From NCBI GenBank assembly GCA_001430745.1, contig KQ482018.1:625209-655062 (forward strand): a stretch of DNA of 29,854 bases, read 5' to 3'. Below are positions 1 to 9,087 of the stretch, one piece after another; the stretch's first letter is position 1; each line of letters starts with the position of its first letter. The DNA is from Auxenochlorella pyrenoidosa. Lineage: Eukaryota; Chlorophyta; Trebouxiophyceae; Chlorellales; Chlorellaceae. The position numbers and the translations under genes are program-made. A model generated the notes under the pieces. It did no database searches. It had not been told where the DNA came from and was given only the letters and a program-made list of their open reading frames with translations.

Positions 1-611
1 ACTGCTGGACTTGAACCGCGTGCCTCTCTGCCCTCTCCTACCCTCCCTTCCCTTCCCTCCCAACCAACGGATCTGCCGCCTGCCCCCCCCCCCCGGGCCC
101 CCCCCTCCTCCGCCCCTCTTCCCACCAGGCCAAGGATGAGCTGGACCGGCTGATCCAACTCGAGTACTGGCTCAAGTTTGACTTCACCGGCTGCGTGCGC
201 AAGCTGCTGCCGGCGCAGCAGCAGGCGCTGTGCATGGTGAGGGGCCAGGGGCGGTGGAGCGGCAGGGCGGAGGGGAGCTTGCAGGGCTGTCACATGGGGC
301 AGGGAGCTCCTCGCGAGACTGCCGCCATGCTTGTGCAGCTGCCTGGTGCCCGGGACGCGCTGTCGCTGCTCGTGCCATGGCGCATACACTGCCTGTGGCA
401 AAGCGGCGCCGCAGTGTGCGTGGGCTTGCACGCCCCTGCACACGCGCTCTGGAGCAGCCCAGCACGACCTCCCAGCGGCTGCCGCCGCCCACCCCGGGGG
501 CTGCAGGTCTCCTCCTGGCCCTTCTATCCGGACCAACGGCAGCTCGAGGCGGCTATAAAGGACAAGGCAGGGCAGCTGTGGGACCAGCTGCAGCGCACCG
601 CCAGCACCTGA
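1..611 (+). CDS. 3' end of an unrecognised protein-coding gene (partial)
   Basis: Three exon pieces can be joined. They are about 1-19 (ends LLDLNR, donor GTGCCT), 129-236 (begins AKDELDRLIQLEYW, ends ALCM, donor GTGAGG) and 507-611 (begins VSSWPFYPDQRQ, ends RTAST then TGA). All junctions are phase 0, and the acceptors are CACCAG and CTGCAG. The visible C-terminus is charged and probably helical, with no motif I can assign to a family. The first intron is C-rich, with a long C run near 84-95. The 5' part lies outside the window, so function cannot be judged. An AATAAA at about 885 and a TGTAA at 979 follow the stop and fit a 3' UTR. The exon joins are more certain than any identity. Confidence 0.6.
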
Positions 612-978
612 GGGCAGGGGCACGCCCTTCTCATCAGCACCTGCGGCGGCTGATTGGAGGTGGTAGACGCGCATGCGTCGGCGGCCCGCCTGCTCCGCGC
701 GTGTGCACAGGCCTGCGCTGCGCGCGGCTGGCCTTGCGTGCCGCATGCCTTGCCGCTTGCCCACACATGATCTCCTGCTTACACGCGCCTGACTGCTCGC
801 CATGCCGCGGCAGCTGCTCTGCGCCCGCAACCCTGTCCTCGCCCCCCTGGCTCGGTTTGGAAGCTGATGCTGCTGAACCAATCAAATAAACGCAACACGC
901 TAAGGGTTTGATTCCAGTCGTTTGTTGTACCTGTTCTATCTCCTTGGTCGCCCCCGCCAGCAACCAGCAAGCTGGCCT

Positions 979-983
979 GTAAC
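979..983 (+). promoter_or_regulatory. Polyadenylation signal TGTAA for the first gene
   Basis: TGTAA is the usual chlorophyte poly(A) signal. It lies about 370 bases after the stop at 609-611 on the same strand. An AATAAA near 885 is a possible alternative. Confidence 0.5.
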
Positions 984-1174
984 CATGCATACGGACCACG
1001 ATGCCACAGCGAGTTTTTGACTTCCAGAACAGTCCCTGGAGGATGCACCATGCCTCTGCCTCTTGCTTGGACTCGCAACAGCTGTCGCTGCAAGTCGTAC
1101 AGCGGATCGGGTACGCATGCACTGTTCTCTGGGCATGCACGACTCTCAGGGCATGCATGAGTGCCATAAACTGG

Positions 1175-1179
1175 TTACA
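1175..1179 (-). promoter_or_regulatory. Polyadenylation signal TGTAA for the eight-exon membrane protein gene
   Basis: The + strand reads TTACA here, so the - strand reads TGTAA. It lies about 56 bases beyond the stop codon at 1235-1237. Confidence 0.7.
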
Positions 1180-1234
1180 CGCCGACATGGGCAGTAGGGA
1201 AAACAGGTGCAGGCATAGTGGGCAGGCACCGCCA

Positions 1235-3349
1235 TCAGGCTTCGCCAGCTGGAAGGGGGGCCATCGACCCCAGGAAGAAGCGGGGCCAGGTGTTGACTGC
1301 GTAGGCCAGCGCCCACAGCAGGCCGCCAAACGCGAGCGCGGCCCAGGCCGGCCCCGCCCTGAGGGTGCGGGGGCAGGCGGGGAGTGCAGGGCCGAGGGGT
1401 GTACATCAGGGCTCGGCAGTGCGGGCGCGCAGTCCTTGCAGTCAGCCGCGTAGGGGCCAGAACCCACGCCCGCGCCCGTACACAAGGCACAGGCTGGTGA
1501 GGTGCACGGCAGGGCACACTCGTCTTACCTGATCCCTTGCCTGCAAGCCCGGCTGCCCCCACCCCAAAACCCAACACCCCCCCACCCACCCCCCCACCCC
1601 TCCACTCCACCCCCAGCCCCCCCAACCCCCGCGGTCTCCAGCCTCACCGCTTCCAGTCCAGCTCCCCAAGCTTGGTGCCCACGTAGAGGAATGCAAAGAT
1701 GGCGCCGATAGCGCGGCACGGCTCCACATCCAGGCCCACCCCGGCCGCCAGGGTGAAAGAGATGACCAGCACGGCAGGCAGCTGGGAGGCCAGGACCTGC
1801 CGGTAGGGGGGGCAGGGAGGGAGGACCCGAGAAGGGTTGTGGAAAGTATGCAGCAGGGGGTGAGAGGTGGGTGGGTGGGGGGTGGGTGGCAGGGGGCAGG
1901 AGGCTGTGGAGGAGGGCAACGCTTATGCACTCTGCAGTCAGTCCAAGAAAATGGCTCCCTGCATGATGCAGCACACCCAGGCACCCCACCTCACCCGGGC
2001 GCACAGCCCCACTTTACGCCGCCCACCTTCAGCAGGGCCCGGTGCCACGCCTCGTCGCGCCCCGCGGCCCGCGGCCCCCGCCCGAAGGCCATCAGCAGGC
2101 TGGCAAGGTTGAGCACGAGGGGGCACCACAGCCAGACGCCCTGCTGGAAGGGCGCCAGCGCTGCGGGCAGCGGGAACTGCTGCGGCGCGACCTGCAGGCA
2201 GGCCGTGGCGAGGTCAGACAGGAGCGCGAGTGAGTGGCCGGTGTGCACAGCACAGGGGCCAAGAGTGCGGAGAGCTGCAAGACGCACAAGGCCCAATCGC
2301 CGTGCCTCACCCGAGTCAGCGGGCAGAGGGCTGGTTGCGTGCAGGGCGGGCAAGCAGGCACAGCACAGCACGGCCCAACAGGCAGGCAGGCAGGCGGGCG
2401 CCGTAGGCCCGCGCAGCGCGGCCCGCGCAGGCACGCAGCAGCAGTTCCGGTGGCATGCGGCCACCTTGAAGGGCAGGAATACCAGGACGGCGGCGAGGCT
2501 CGCGCCAAAGGGGCGGGCCAGCCCGCCAGAGAAGCCGATGACTGCAGGGCCCAGCCGGGGACGAAGCAGGGAGGCGCTGCTTGTGCCCATGCAAACCTTG
2601 CGCACAGGCACGCCTGCATACCATGCATACCATGCTTGCAGCCCAGCCTGATGGAGCGGCGGTGCGGCCAGCCGCAGCAGCTAGGCGTGCGCACCCGTGA
2701 GGAAGGGGAAGCAGGCAACGAAGAAGCCAAGCGCGCTGACGCTCCACCACACGGCCAGCGTGCCCAGCATCGTCGCCTTCAGGCGGGGCCCAGAGGGTGC
2801 GTTGTGCCCTCGATTGAACGCAGGCAGGGATCACAAGTTGCTCCGCAAAGAGCGTCCACTGCGCTGCACCCCCAGGCATGCCGGGCAGCAGCGGCTGCAA
2901 GCTGCTGCGCCTCCTGACCAACCATGGCACCTTCCCCATGGCACCTTCCATAACCAATAATTATGACCGATGACTGACCTGCAATCGCACCGCCGACCCC
3001 GCATACAGCGCCGCATTCAGCGCACAGAAAGCCGCCACGGCGCGCTGGCTGTCCCAGCGAAACGCGGGCAGGTGGCGCGTGGCCGCGCCGGCGGCGCAGC
3101 CGGTGAGCAGCAGCAGGGCGAGGAGGGCGGTGTGCGGCGCTGCGGCGGGGGCGCTGCGGGTGAGTGCATGGTGCAGCAGCCCCGACGAGGCGAGAAAGCC
3201 CTGCGAGGTGGGATACTGTTTGTCAGACCAGCATGAGATGGATGGGCTGGCATACAGCAGAGGACGGCAGGAGGTGCAGTGCAGACAGAGGCGCAGTGTG
3301 TCGTGCGCAATCGTCCCAGGCACAGCCCTTGCGGCACGCCGCAGGCGGG

Positions 3350-3390
<41 letters not shown>

Positions 3391-4184
3391 AGGCAGGCGG
3401 GCAGGCAGGGCAGGCAGCACGGCGCTGCGGGAGGAGGGCAGCGGGACGGGAGGCACAACGGACAGGTGCCCAGCTGTCCTTTCGGGCAGCCTCAACAGCC
3501 TACCAGTGCCTCCCATGCCTCCAGCGGGATAAGGGTCAGCAGCGCCAGCAGGTAGATGCCAAACAGGGACAGCAGCGCCACGGCGACCAGTAGGGAGCCC
3601 AGGAACCAGGCGATGTTGGTGAGGCTGAGCAGGCGGCGCAGACGCGAGGGCTGCACCGAGGAGCAGGGCGAGGGGCAGGGCGACACGGCGACGGTGCCGG
3701 AACAAAGCTCCATCAAGGCCATCAAGCAATGGCAGGGAGGAGTACGCGTTCGCAATCATAACATGTAGTGAGACAGGCTGAATCCATCTCAAACGCCAGT
3801 GCTTGCAACCATCACAACCAGCCACCCATGCATTCCGCGGCGACGCACCTTCGGCGATGCTGCCGCCAGGCGCTCTGCCAGCTCCGCTCTCACGGAGGCT
3901 TGCAGCTCGAGCAGTAAACCATCTTCCGGTTTTCCTTTAAGGGTGGGAAGCAGCTCTGACAGGCGCTCCGACACAGCCGGAACGCCAGCTCCAGCACAGT
4001 GGGCTCGGCCCCTGGCCTCGCTGACAAGGCTGAGGGCTTCCAGCAAGTGATCGGAGCTGAGACTGCTCAGCGGCAGCGAACCTTCCCCACGGGACACTGA
4101 GACTTCAGCCGCGTTCCGCGGCTGCTCGCAGCGCACAGACGCCACAAGCCAACACAGGCTCAAAACTGTAAAAATACGATGCAT
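1235..4184 (-). CDS. Multi-pass membrane protein with signal peptide, function unknown
   Basis: Eight exons in transcription order: 4184-3849, 3650-3504, 3200-2979, 2776-2695, 2541-2465, 2191-2027, 1796-1648 and 1358-1235. All junctions are GT/AG and phase-compatible; the total is 1302 bases, 433 aa plus TGA. The first ATG begins MHRIFTVLSLCWLVASVRCE, a good signal peptide. It is followed by a soluble helical segment of about 90 residues (about 22-112). From about residue 120 there is a run of hydrophobic segments, including NIAWFLGSLLVAVALLSLFG, the LLALLLLTG region in exon 3, MLGTLAVWWSVSALGFFVAC, the WLWCPLVLNLASLLMAFG region, VLVISFTLAAGV and a last one near AALAFGGLLWALAYAV. About eight to ten membrane passes are likely. 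The N-terminal segment should be lumenal or extracellular. I do not recognise the family. Exon structure is well supported; function is unknown. Confidence 0.8.
3341..3417. repeat. GGCA tetranucleotide microsatellite in an intron
   Basis: About 18 copies of GGCA, slightly degenerate towards the 3' end (GGAAGGCAGGCGGGCA). They sit in the intron between exons 2 and 3 of the membrane-protein gene. This is a simple repeat with no spacer structure. Confidence 0.9.
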
Positions 4185-4478
4185 GGCCACACAAACTGAG
4201 CCTAGTGGGGGGAGTTTGCACCTGAGAAGCGCAGGTACTGCAGCGAGCGCCCCAGCGCACCGTGCCCAGCGCCTGTGCCCACCACAGTATCCCGTGACTG
4301 CTGCCAACTTGCAACCCATTCTATACACGGTGTTGCAGCAGCATGGCGGATTGGTTAAACTTCACTGGAGCATTGCAGCTGCATGAACAAGCACCTGGCC
4401 TGGCTACAACATGGACCTCGCCGCACCATCCGCTCAGCCTCATGGCCCCACAGTTCCCAACCCACCATCTGTACCCCA
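4185..4478 (-). other. Intergenic region between two tandem minus-strand genes
   Basis: About 294 bases hold the promoter and 5' UTR of the membrane-protein gene and the 3' UTR of the RING gene. I see no clear TGTAA for the RING gene and no coding exon here. Confidence 0.5.
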
Positions 4479-5895
4479 CTATCTCCGCTCCATGATGGTT
4501 TGGCAGTCTGGGCAGTACGCACCCATGCCTCCAACCAGGCACACCCAGCAGTCGTGCTGGCGCTCTGCTGTACTTCGCCGGTCCACGCCACCAGGCCGCC
4601 ACCGCCCGCCGCCAGTGCCGCCACTGCCTCCGCTGCCGCTGCTGGTGCCGCCGCTGCCCGCAGCTGCAGCCAGTCCAGCAGGAGGAAGATATCATGAGGA
4701 CAACGCAGGACGCCAGGGCGCCAGGGCACACTCTCGCGGCCCAGGGCTGGCTTTTGGCCATGCCAGCGTGCTGACCGCACAACAACGGCATGCCGGACGG
4801 TTTCACCACGCTGGGCAGATGTGCGCGCCCTGCATGGCCCCTGCATCCCCCCCCCCCCCCCTTTGGCACCCACCCGAGCGCGACAGCACCACGGGGCACA
4901 CCACAAGTATCGTCACCAGCACGAGAATCAGGATGCCCAGCAGCAGGGGCCTGACCCAGGGCTGCTGCGGGCGCAGCACCCGGATCGTGCGCAGCACCCG
5001 CTGTGGTCCCTCTGCAGCTACACCATCCGCTGCTGCCCCCGCTGCCGCTGCGCCGCCTGCCTCCACATCCCCTGGGGACCCGCTGCTGCTGCCATCCATG
5101 CCGGCGCCGAAGTGCCCAGGCCCGGGGCTGCGATGGGACACTGGAAAGATGTCTGGCAGCCAGTCGATGGCAGTGCTGCTGCCCCGCTGGCCAGCAGCCT
5201 CCGCTTCTGTGGCCATGCGCGAGGCAAGGGGCGAGGTCCAGGTTTCAGAGCGGCTGGGCAGCCCCTCAACTGCGGGCGATGCAGCACGCACCCCTGCCTC
5301 TTCTGCATGCGCCATTGCCTGCGCTGTGGCCAGTGCTGCCAAGCTGCTTCCTGAGGATGCATGCAGTTCTATCTGGGCTGGAGATGCGCTGGCCGACTTA
5401 TTGAGCTGCTGCTGCTGCTGCTGCTGCCTGTGTGGCGGGCTGTCTGGCGGCACGAACTGTCGGCCAGAGGCCTCTGGCAGCTGGCTCATGTCGACCACCC
5501 GGCTCTCATCCACAGGCGCACGGCACGTGATGCACTGCTTCTTCTCTGCAGGTGGAGAGAAGTAGGAGATCAGGAGTGGTCACCAGACCTGCTCAAGACT
5601 TGGTCAGCGCTGCGCTCGACACAGAGAGTGAAGGCGCTGCCTGGCGTTGGCCTTGCAGCCATCTGCAAGCGGCAGGCAGGCAAGGATGTGCCCACCGCAG
5701 GAGTACCGAAGCGAAACAGACAAAACAAAATAGATTGAAGCAAGAAGGAATCTCACTTAGGAGGAACTGTAGTGCGCAGACAGAATGATACGTATGGCCA
5801 TACGGCAGGAGCAGGGAGGCCTGCAACGTGAGCGGCTCCAGGCAGAAGGGGCACGGCTCGGCCTGAACGCTGCTGCTGTCGCCAGATGACTCCAT
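4479..5895 (-). CDS. RING-type E3 ubiquitin ligase-like membrane protein with C-terminal CxxC pairs
   Basis: Three exons: 5895-5757, 5545-4874 and 4663-4479. The total is 996 bases, 331 aa plus TAG, and phases agree at both junctions. The ATG at 5895 (MESSGDSSSVQ) is chosen because the open frame upstream has no other ATG. An N-terminal RING lies at residues 15-54: CPFC (15, 18), then Y32-G-H34, H37 and C40, then CITC (51, 54). The usual third ligand is Tyr32 instead of Cys. A long low-complexity middle follows, with a polyGln run (CAG repeat near 5405-5428) and Ser/Ala-rich stretches. One strong membrane segment lies at about 245-268 (PLLLGILILVLVTILVVCPV). After it come a Gly/Ser linker and a tail with CWVC and CPDC, which may bind a second zinc. 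RING proteins of this layout usually act as membrane-anchored E3 ligases; that role here is inference. Confidence 0.8.
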
Positions 5896-7001
5896 TATTT
5901 TGCCTATCGCAGCGCTTGGAGCGCCGCCAAGGGAGGCCGCTTGACGAAACTCCCTGTCGGACCGGGACAAGGCGGGCGGCCTGTATACGCGAAAGAATCT
6001 CTTTATTCTGCTCGAGGAATGAAAACTGTGATCCAACGCCCAGGAGAGGCGGGAGACGAGCGGTTCCAGCAGCGGCTGCTCCTCGCCCTCAGCATCGCGC
6101 CACCATCGGCGCTCCCTTGAACTGGGCTCATGTGCCCGCCTTTGCTGCCACCCTTCTTTTTTACCACTGGACTGTGCGGCAGAGATGTTCACAGGGGTCG
6201 TTACTTGTGCGATTGTTTCGACTGTTGAGACGAGGAGTTCGGTCAGGCGGCGCTCCTTGGAGCGGGTTCAGGGTGGAAGGAGACGGGAAAGAAGACGCGG
6301 GTGCAGATGGATGGTGCAGCGGGAGGGTTGGGGCCAGCGCTGAGCGAAAGGCTGGCGCAAGGAGTGCAGGCACGCGCAGACGGGCGGGGAAACAGGCAGC
6401 AACAAGCTGGAGCCGCCGGCAGGCAAGCAAAGGGAGCCTGACATGCGGGCGCCACGGGGGACGCAGCCAGGGGGGCTGGAACAGGCGGGTGCAAAACAGA
6501 GCGCTGCCCGCGGGACGGGCCAGGCAGGCACGCGCGACTCAGGGCCCGCTGAGGCTATGCAGGGCGGGCACTCGGCGCAGCAGACGTAGCACAGCACGGC
6601 ACGGCACGGCACAGCGGCGGAACCGAATGGCGGCGCGGCGCTAACGAAATGCAACAGGCGCTTGGTGCGTGAAGAGCAGGGGGCCGGGATTGCGGGCAAC
6701 GAAATCAGATGGGGTGCGATGCAAGGGCCGCCAGCGAGGCTGGCCTGTTTGGCGCCAAGTGCGCCGCAAGGGGGGCTTGGAGGGGGCTAAAGTCACAGCG
6801 GGGGCTTAAAGGGGCACAAGGTGGAGGGCGAGGGGGCAGCCTGGCACAGCCAAGCCAGGGGGCCAGAGGACCAGCCACGCAGAAGAGGTACAGTCCTGCA
6901 GGGCTGCCCTGTGGGTGGATGACACAAGCGCAGCGGGTGGCCAGCACGGCTCCCAGTGCAGCCCAGTTGAGGGTGGAAAGTTGGTGGGGCGGGAGCCGTG
7001 C
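5896..7001 (-). other. 1.1 kb non-coding stretch between the RING gene and the CBM20 gene
   Basis: This should contain the promoter and 5' UTR of the RING gene and the 3' UTR of the CBM20 gene. The minus frame of the RING exon stays open to about 6190 without an ATG. The + frame from 5886 to 6644 looks like a GC-rich shadow with no recognisable domain. A CGGCA microsatellite lies near 6582-6613. I did not find a TGTAA signal after the CBM20 stop. Confidence 0.45.
6582..6613. repeat. Short GGCAC/GCACA pentamer repeat
   Basis: Imperfect tandem pentamers (AGCAC, then repeated GGCAC). A simple repeat in the non-coding stretch. Confidence 0.7.
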
Positions 7002-8678
7002 TCACTTCTTGCCGCGCGTGGCGCCGGCCTTGCCGCCGCGCTTGCGCCGGCTGCGCTTGGCGCCGCCGGTGGCCGCTGCCTTGCGCCTGCCGCGAGGGGC
7101 GGTGGGCACCGGTGTGGCGGCAGCTGCCGCCAGCGTAGGCTGGTCGCTCGGCACCGCCTCCGAGTCGCTGTCGCTGTCCGGCGCCGCCGCCTCCTCAGCA
7201 GCAGCCGATACTGCCGCCTCCCGAGCAGCCGACTCGACCAGAGGCTCGCCCTCCTCGGGAGCCTCCTCTGCCTGCTCCGCGGGCTCTGCCAGCTCAGTCG
7301 CAGCAGCCTCAGCGGCCGCCTGAGCGGCAGAAGGCTTCGGCGCCGCCCTAGGCGCTGCATCCACAGTCGCCCATGCCGCCGTGGGGAATGCCTCGGACGC
7401 TGCCTTGGGCGCTGCTTCTGGAGCTGCCCATGCCGCCTTGGGTGCTGGCTCGGGGGCCACCTCAGGAACTGCTTCCGGGGCCGCCCATGCCGCTTTGGGG
7501 CCTGGCTTGGGGGCCGCCTCGGGCTCCGCGACCCGGGCTGTCCATGCCGCCTCGGGCGCTACTTCCGGGGCCGCCCATGCCGCCTTGGGGGCTGCCTTGG
7601 GGGCTGCCTTGGGCTCTGCTTCCGGGGCCGCCCATGCCGCCTTAGGGGCTGCCTTGGGGGCTGCCTTGGGCTCTGCTTCCGGGGCCGCCCACGAATACTT
7701 GGGCGCTGCCTCTGGGGCCGCCTCTGGCTCGGCGGGCATCACCAGCTGCGCCTCCGCTGCAGCCTCCTTCGCTGCCGCCGGCTCCGCTGCTGGGGCCTTG
7801 GGCTCAGCAGCCGCCGGCTCCACTACTGTCGCCTTGTACTCTGCCATGGGCGGCGGTGGGGCGGGCGCCGCGGGCGCCGGCGCGCGCGCTGAGCCGTTAA
7901 GCGCCTGCTGCTGCGCCAGCAGCGCGTCGAGGCTGCTGCCCAGGGCGGCGGCGTCGAGGCTGCCGCCCTCGCTCGGCGAGCCCGAGACATCATCAATCTG
8001 CCCCAGGATCTCAGAGGCTGTCTTCAGCGCCTCCTGGAATGCAGCAGTGGTGTCCTCCAGCTGCAGGGCAGGCGGCGGCAGGGCGAGCAATCGAGAGCAG
8101 GGTTCAGAAGGCAGGTTTGTCGCATCGGGGAAGAGGGAGGGGAAGAGGCAAAGTCGCCGCCCGCCATCGAGCATCCCAGAGAGCTTGCCCCAGGGCCAGG
8201 GCGTGTGCTCAGCTGGCCCCCCTGCTGGCTGCCCGGAAGGAACAGGAAGGAACAGGGGAGCAGTTCCTAGGCGGGCGACCCCCCTCGGAGCCGCACCTGC
8301 GTCTGCAGGGCCTCGTTGAGGGCGCGCGCGTGGGTCAGCATGGACAGCGTCTCGGCGCGTTCCATCTGCGCGGCCGCCAGCTGCGACCGCAGCTGCTGGC
8401 TCTCCAGCTTCGCCTCGCGCGCCTCCTGCAGCCCGGAGCGGCCACAGTTGAGGATAGGAGGGTTGACATGGGCGGCTGGGTGCGCTGAACAACCATCTGT
8501 GCGCTGATGGCCCTGTGCCCCTCACTGCTGTGAAGCCGATTCGCCGCGAGCTTACGGCGTCAGCTGAACACGCAGCAGCTCCACCCCGTCACCTGCTCCT
8601 GGTGCTGGTACTGCCTGCCGTGCCAGCAGCAGGCCAGGCGACACGCGCAGCCCCTGGGCAGATGGCCCCCCCTCACAG

Positions 8679-8709
<31 letters not shown>

Positions 8710-9050
8710 ACAGACACGCACCTCGTTGGCCGCGGCCAGCATGCTACGCAGCTGCTGCGCCTCCAGGCGCGCCTCCCGCGCCTCCTCGCGCGCCGCCGCC
8801 AGCTCCATGTGCGCGCGGCGCAGGTCCTGCCGCTGGCTCACCAGCTGCGCCTCCATCTCCCCCGCCCAGCTCAGCAGGCGGTGCTCGCGCGTCACCGGCT
8901 GCCCGCCGTCGGCCACCAGCTTGGCCCCCGGGGCGCCGCCCCAGTTGTCAAAGACCTCGACCAGGTCGTCGCCGCCGCGGATGGCCAGCACGCTGTTGTT
9001 GCCCTCCTGCAGCAGGGGGTAGGGCCGACAAGCGGGCGTGTGCGTGCGTG

Positions 9051-9087
<37 letters not shown>

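Larger units (their letters stand above)
612..1234. other. Convergent intergenic region (3' UTRs of two genes)
   Basis: This stretch lies between the stop of the first gene on + and the stop of the membrane-protein gene on -. I see no coding exon with family character. It holds the TGTAA signal of the + gene at 979-983 and that of the - gene at 1175-1179, so the transcripts probably end tail to tail without much overlap. The motif GCATGCA occurs several times near 1115-1160. Confidence 0.6.

Noticed and set aside
3341..3417. Possible CRISPR-like or minisatellite array
   Set aside because: The unit is only four bases (GGCA) with no spacers. It is an intronic microsatellite in a eukaryotic gene.
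4411..5565. Long + strand open frame of 384 codons
   Set aside because: It is antisense to the RING gene, spans that gene's introns and exons, and encodes a composition-biased Pro/Ala/Ser sequence with no domain.
5896..6192. N-terminal extension of the RING protein
   Set aside because: The frame is open upstream but has no ATG before 5895, and the upstream sequence has no domain character.
6915..8319. Overlapping long + strand frames rich in Gly/Arg/Leu or Ala/Gly
   Set aside because: They are mirror frames of the GC-rich 57-bp coding repeat of the CBM20 gene on the opposite strand.
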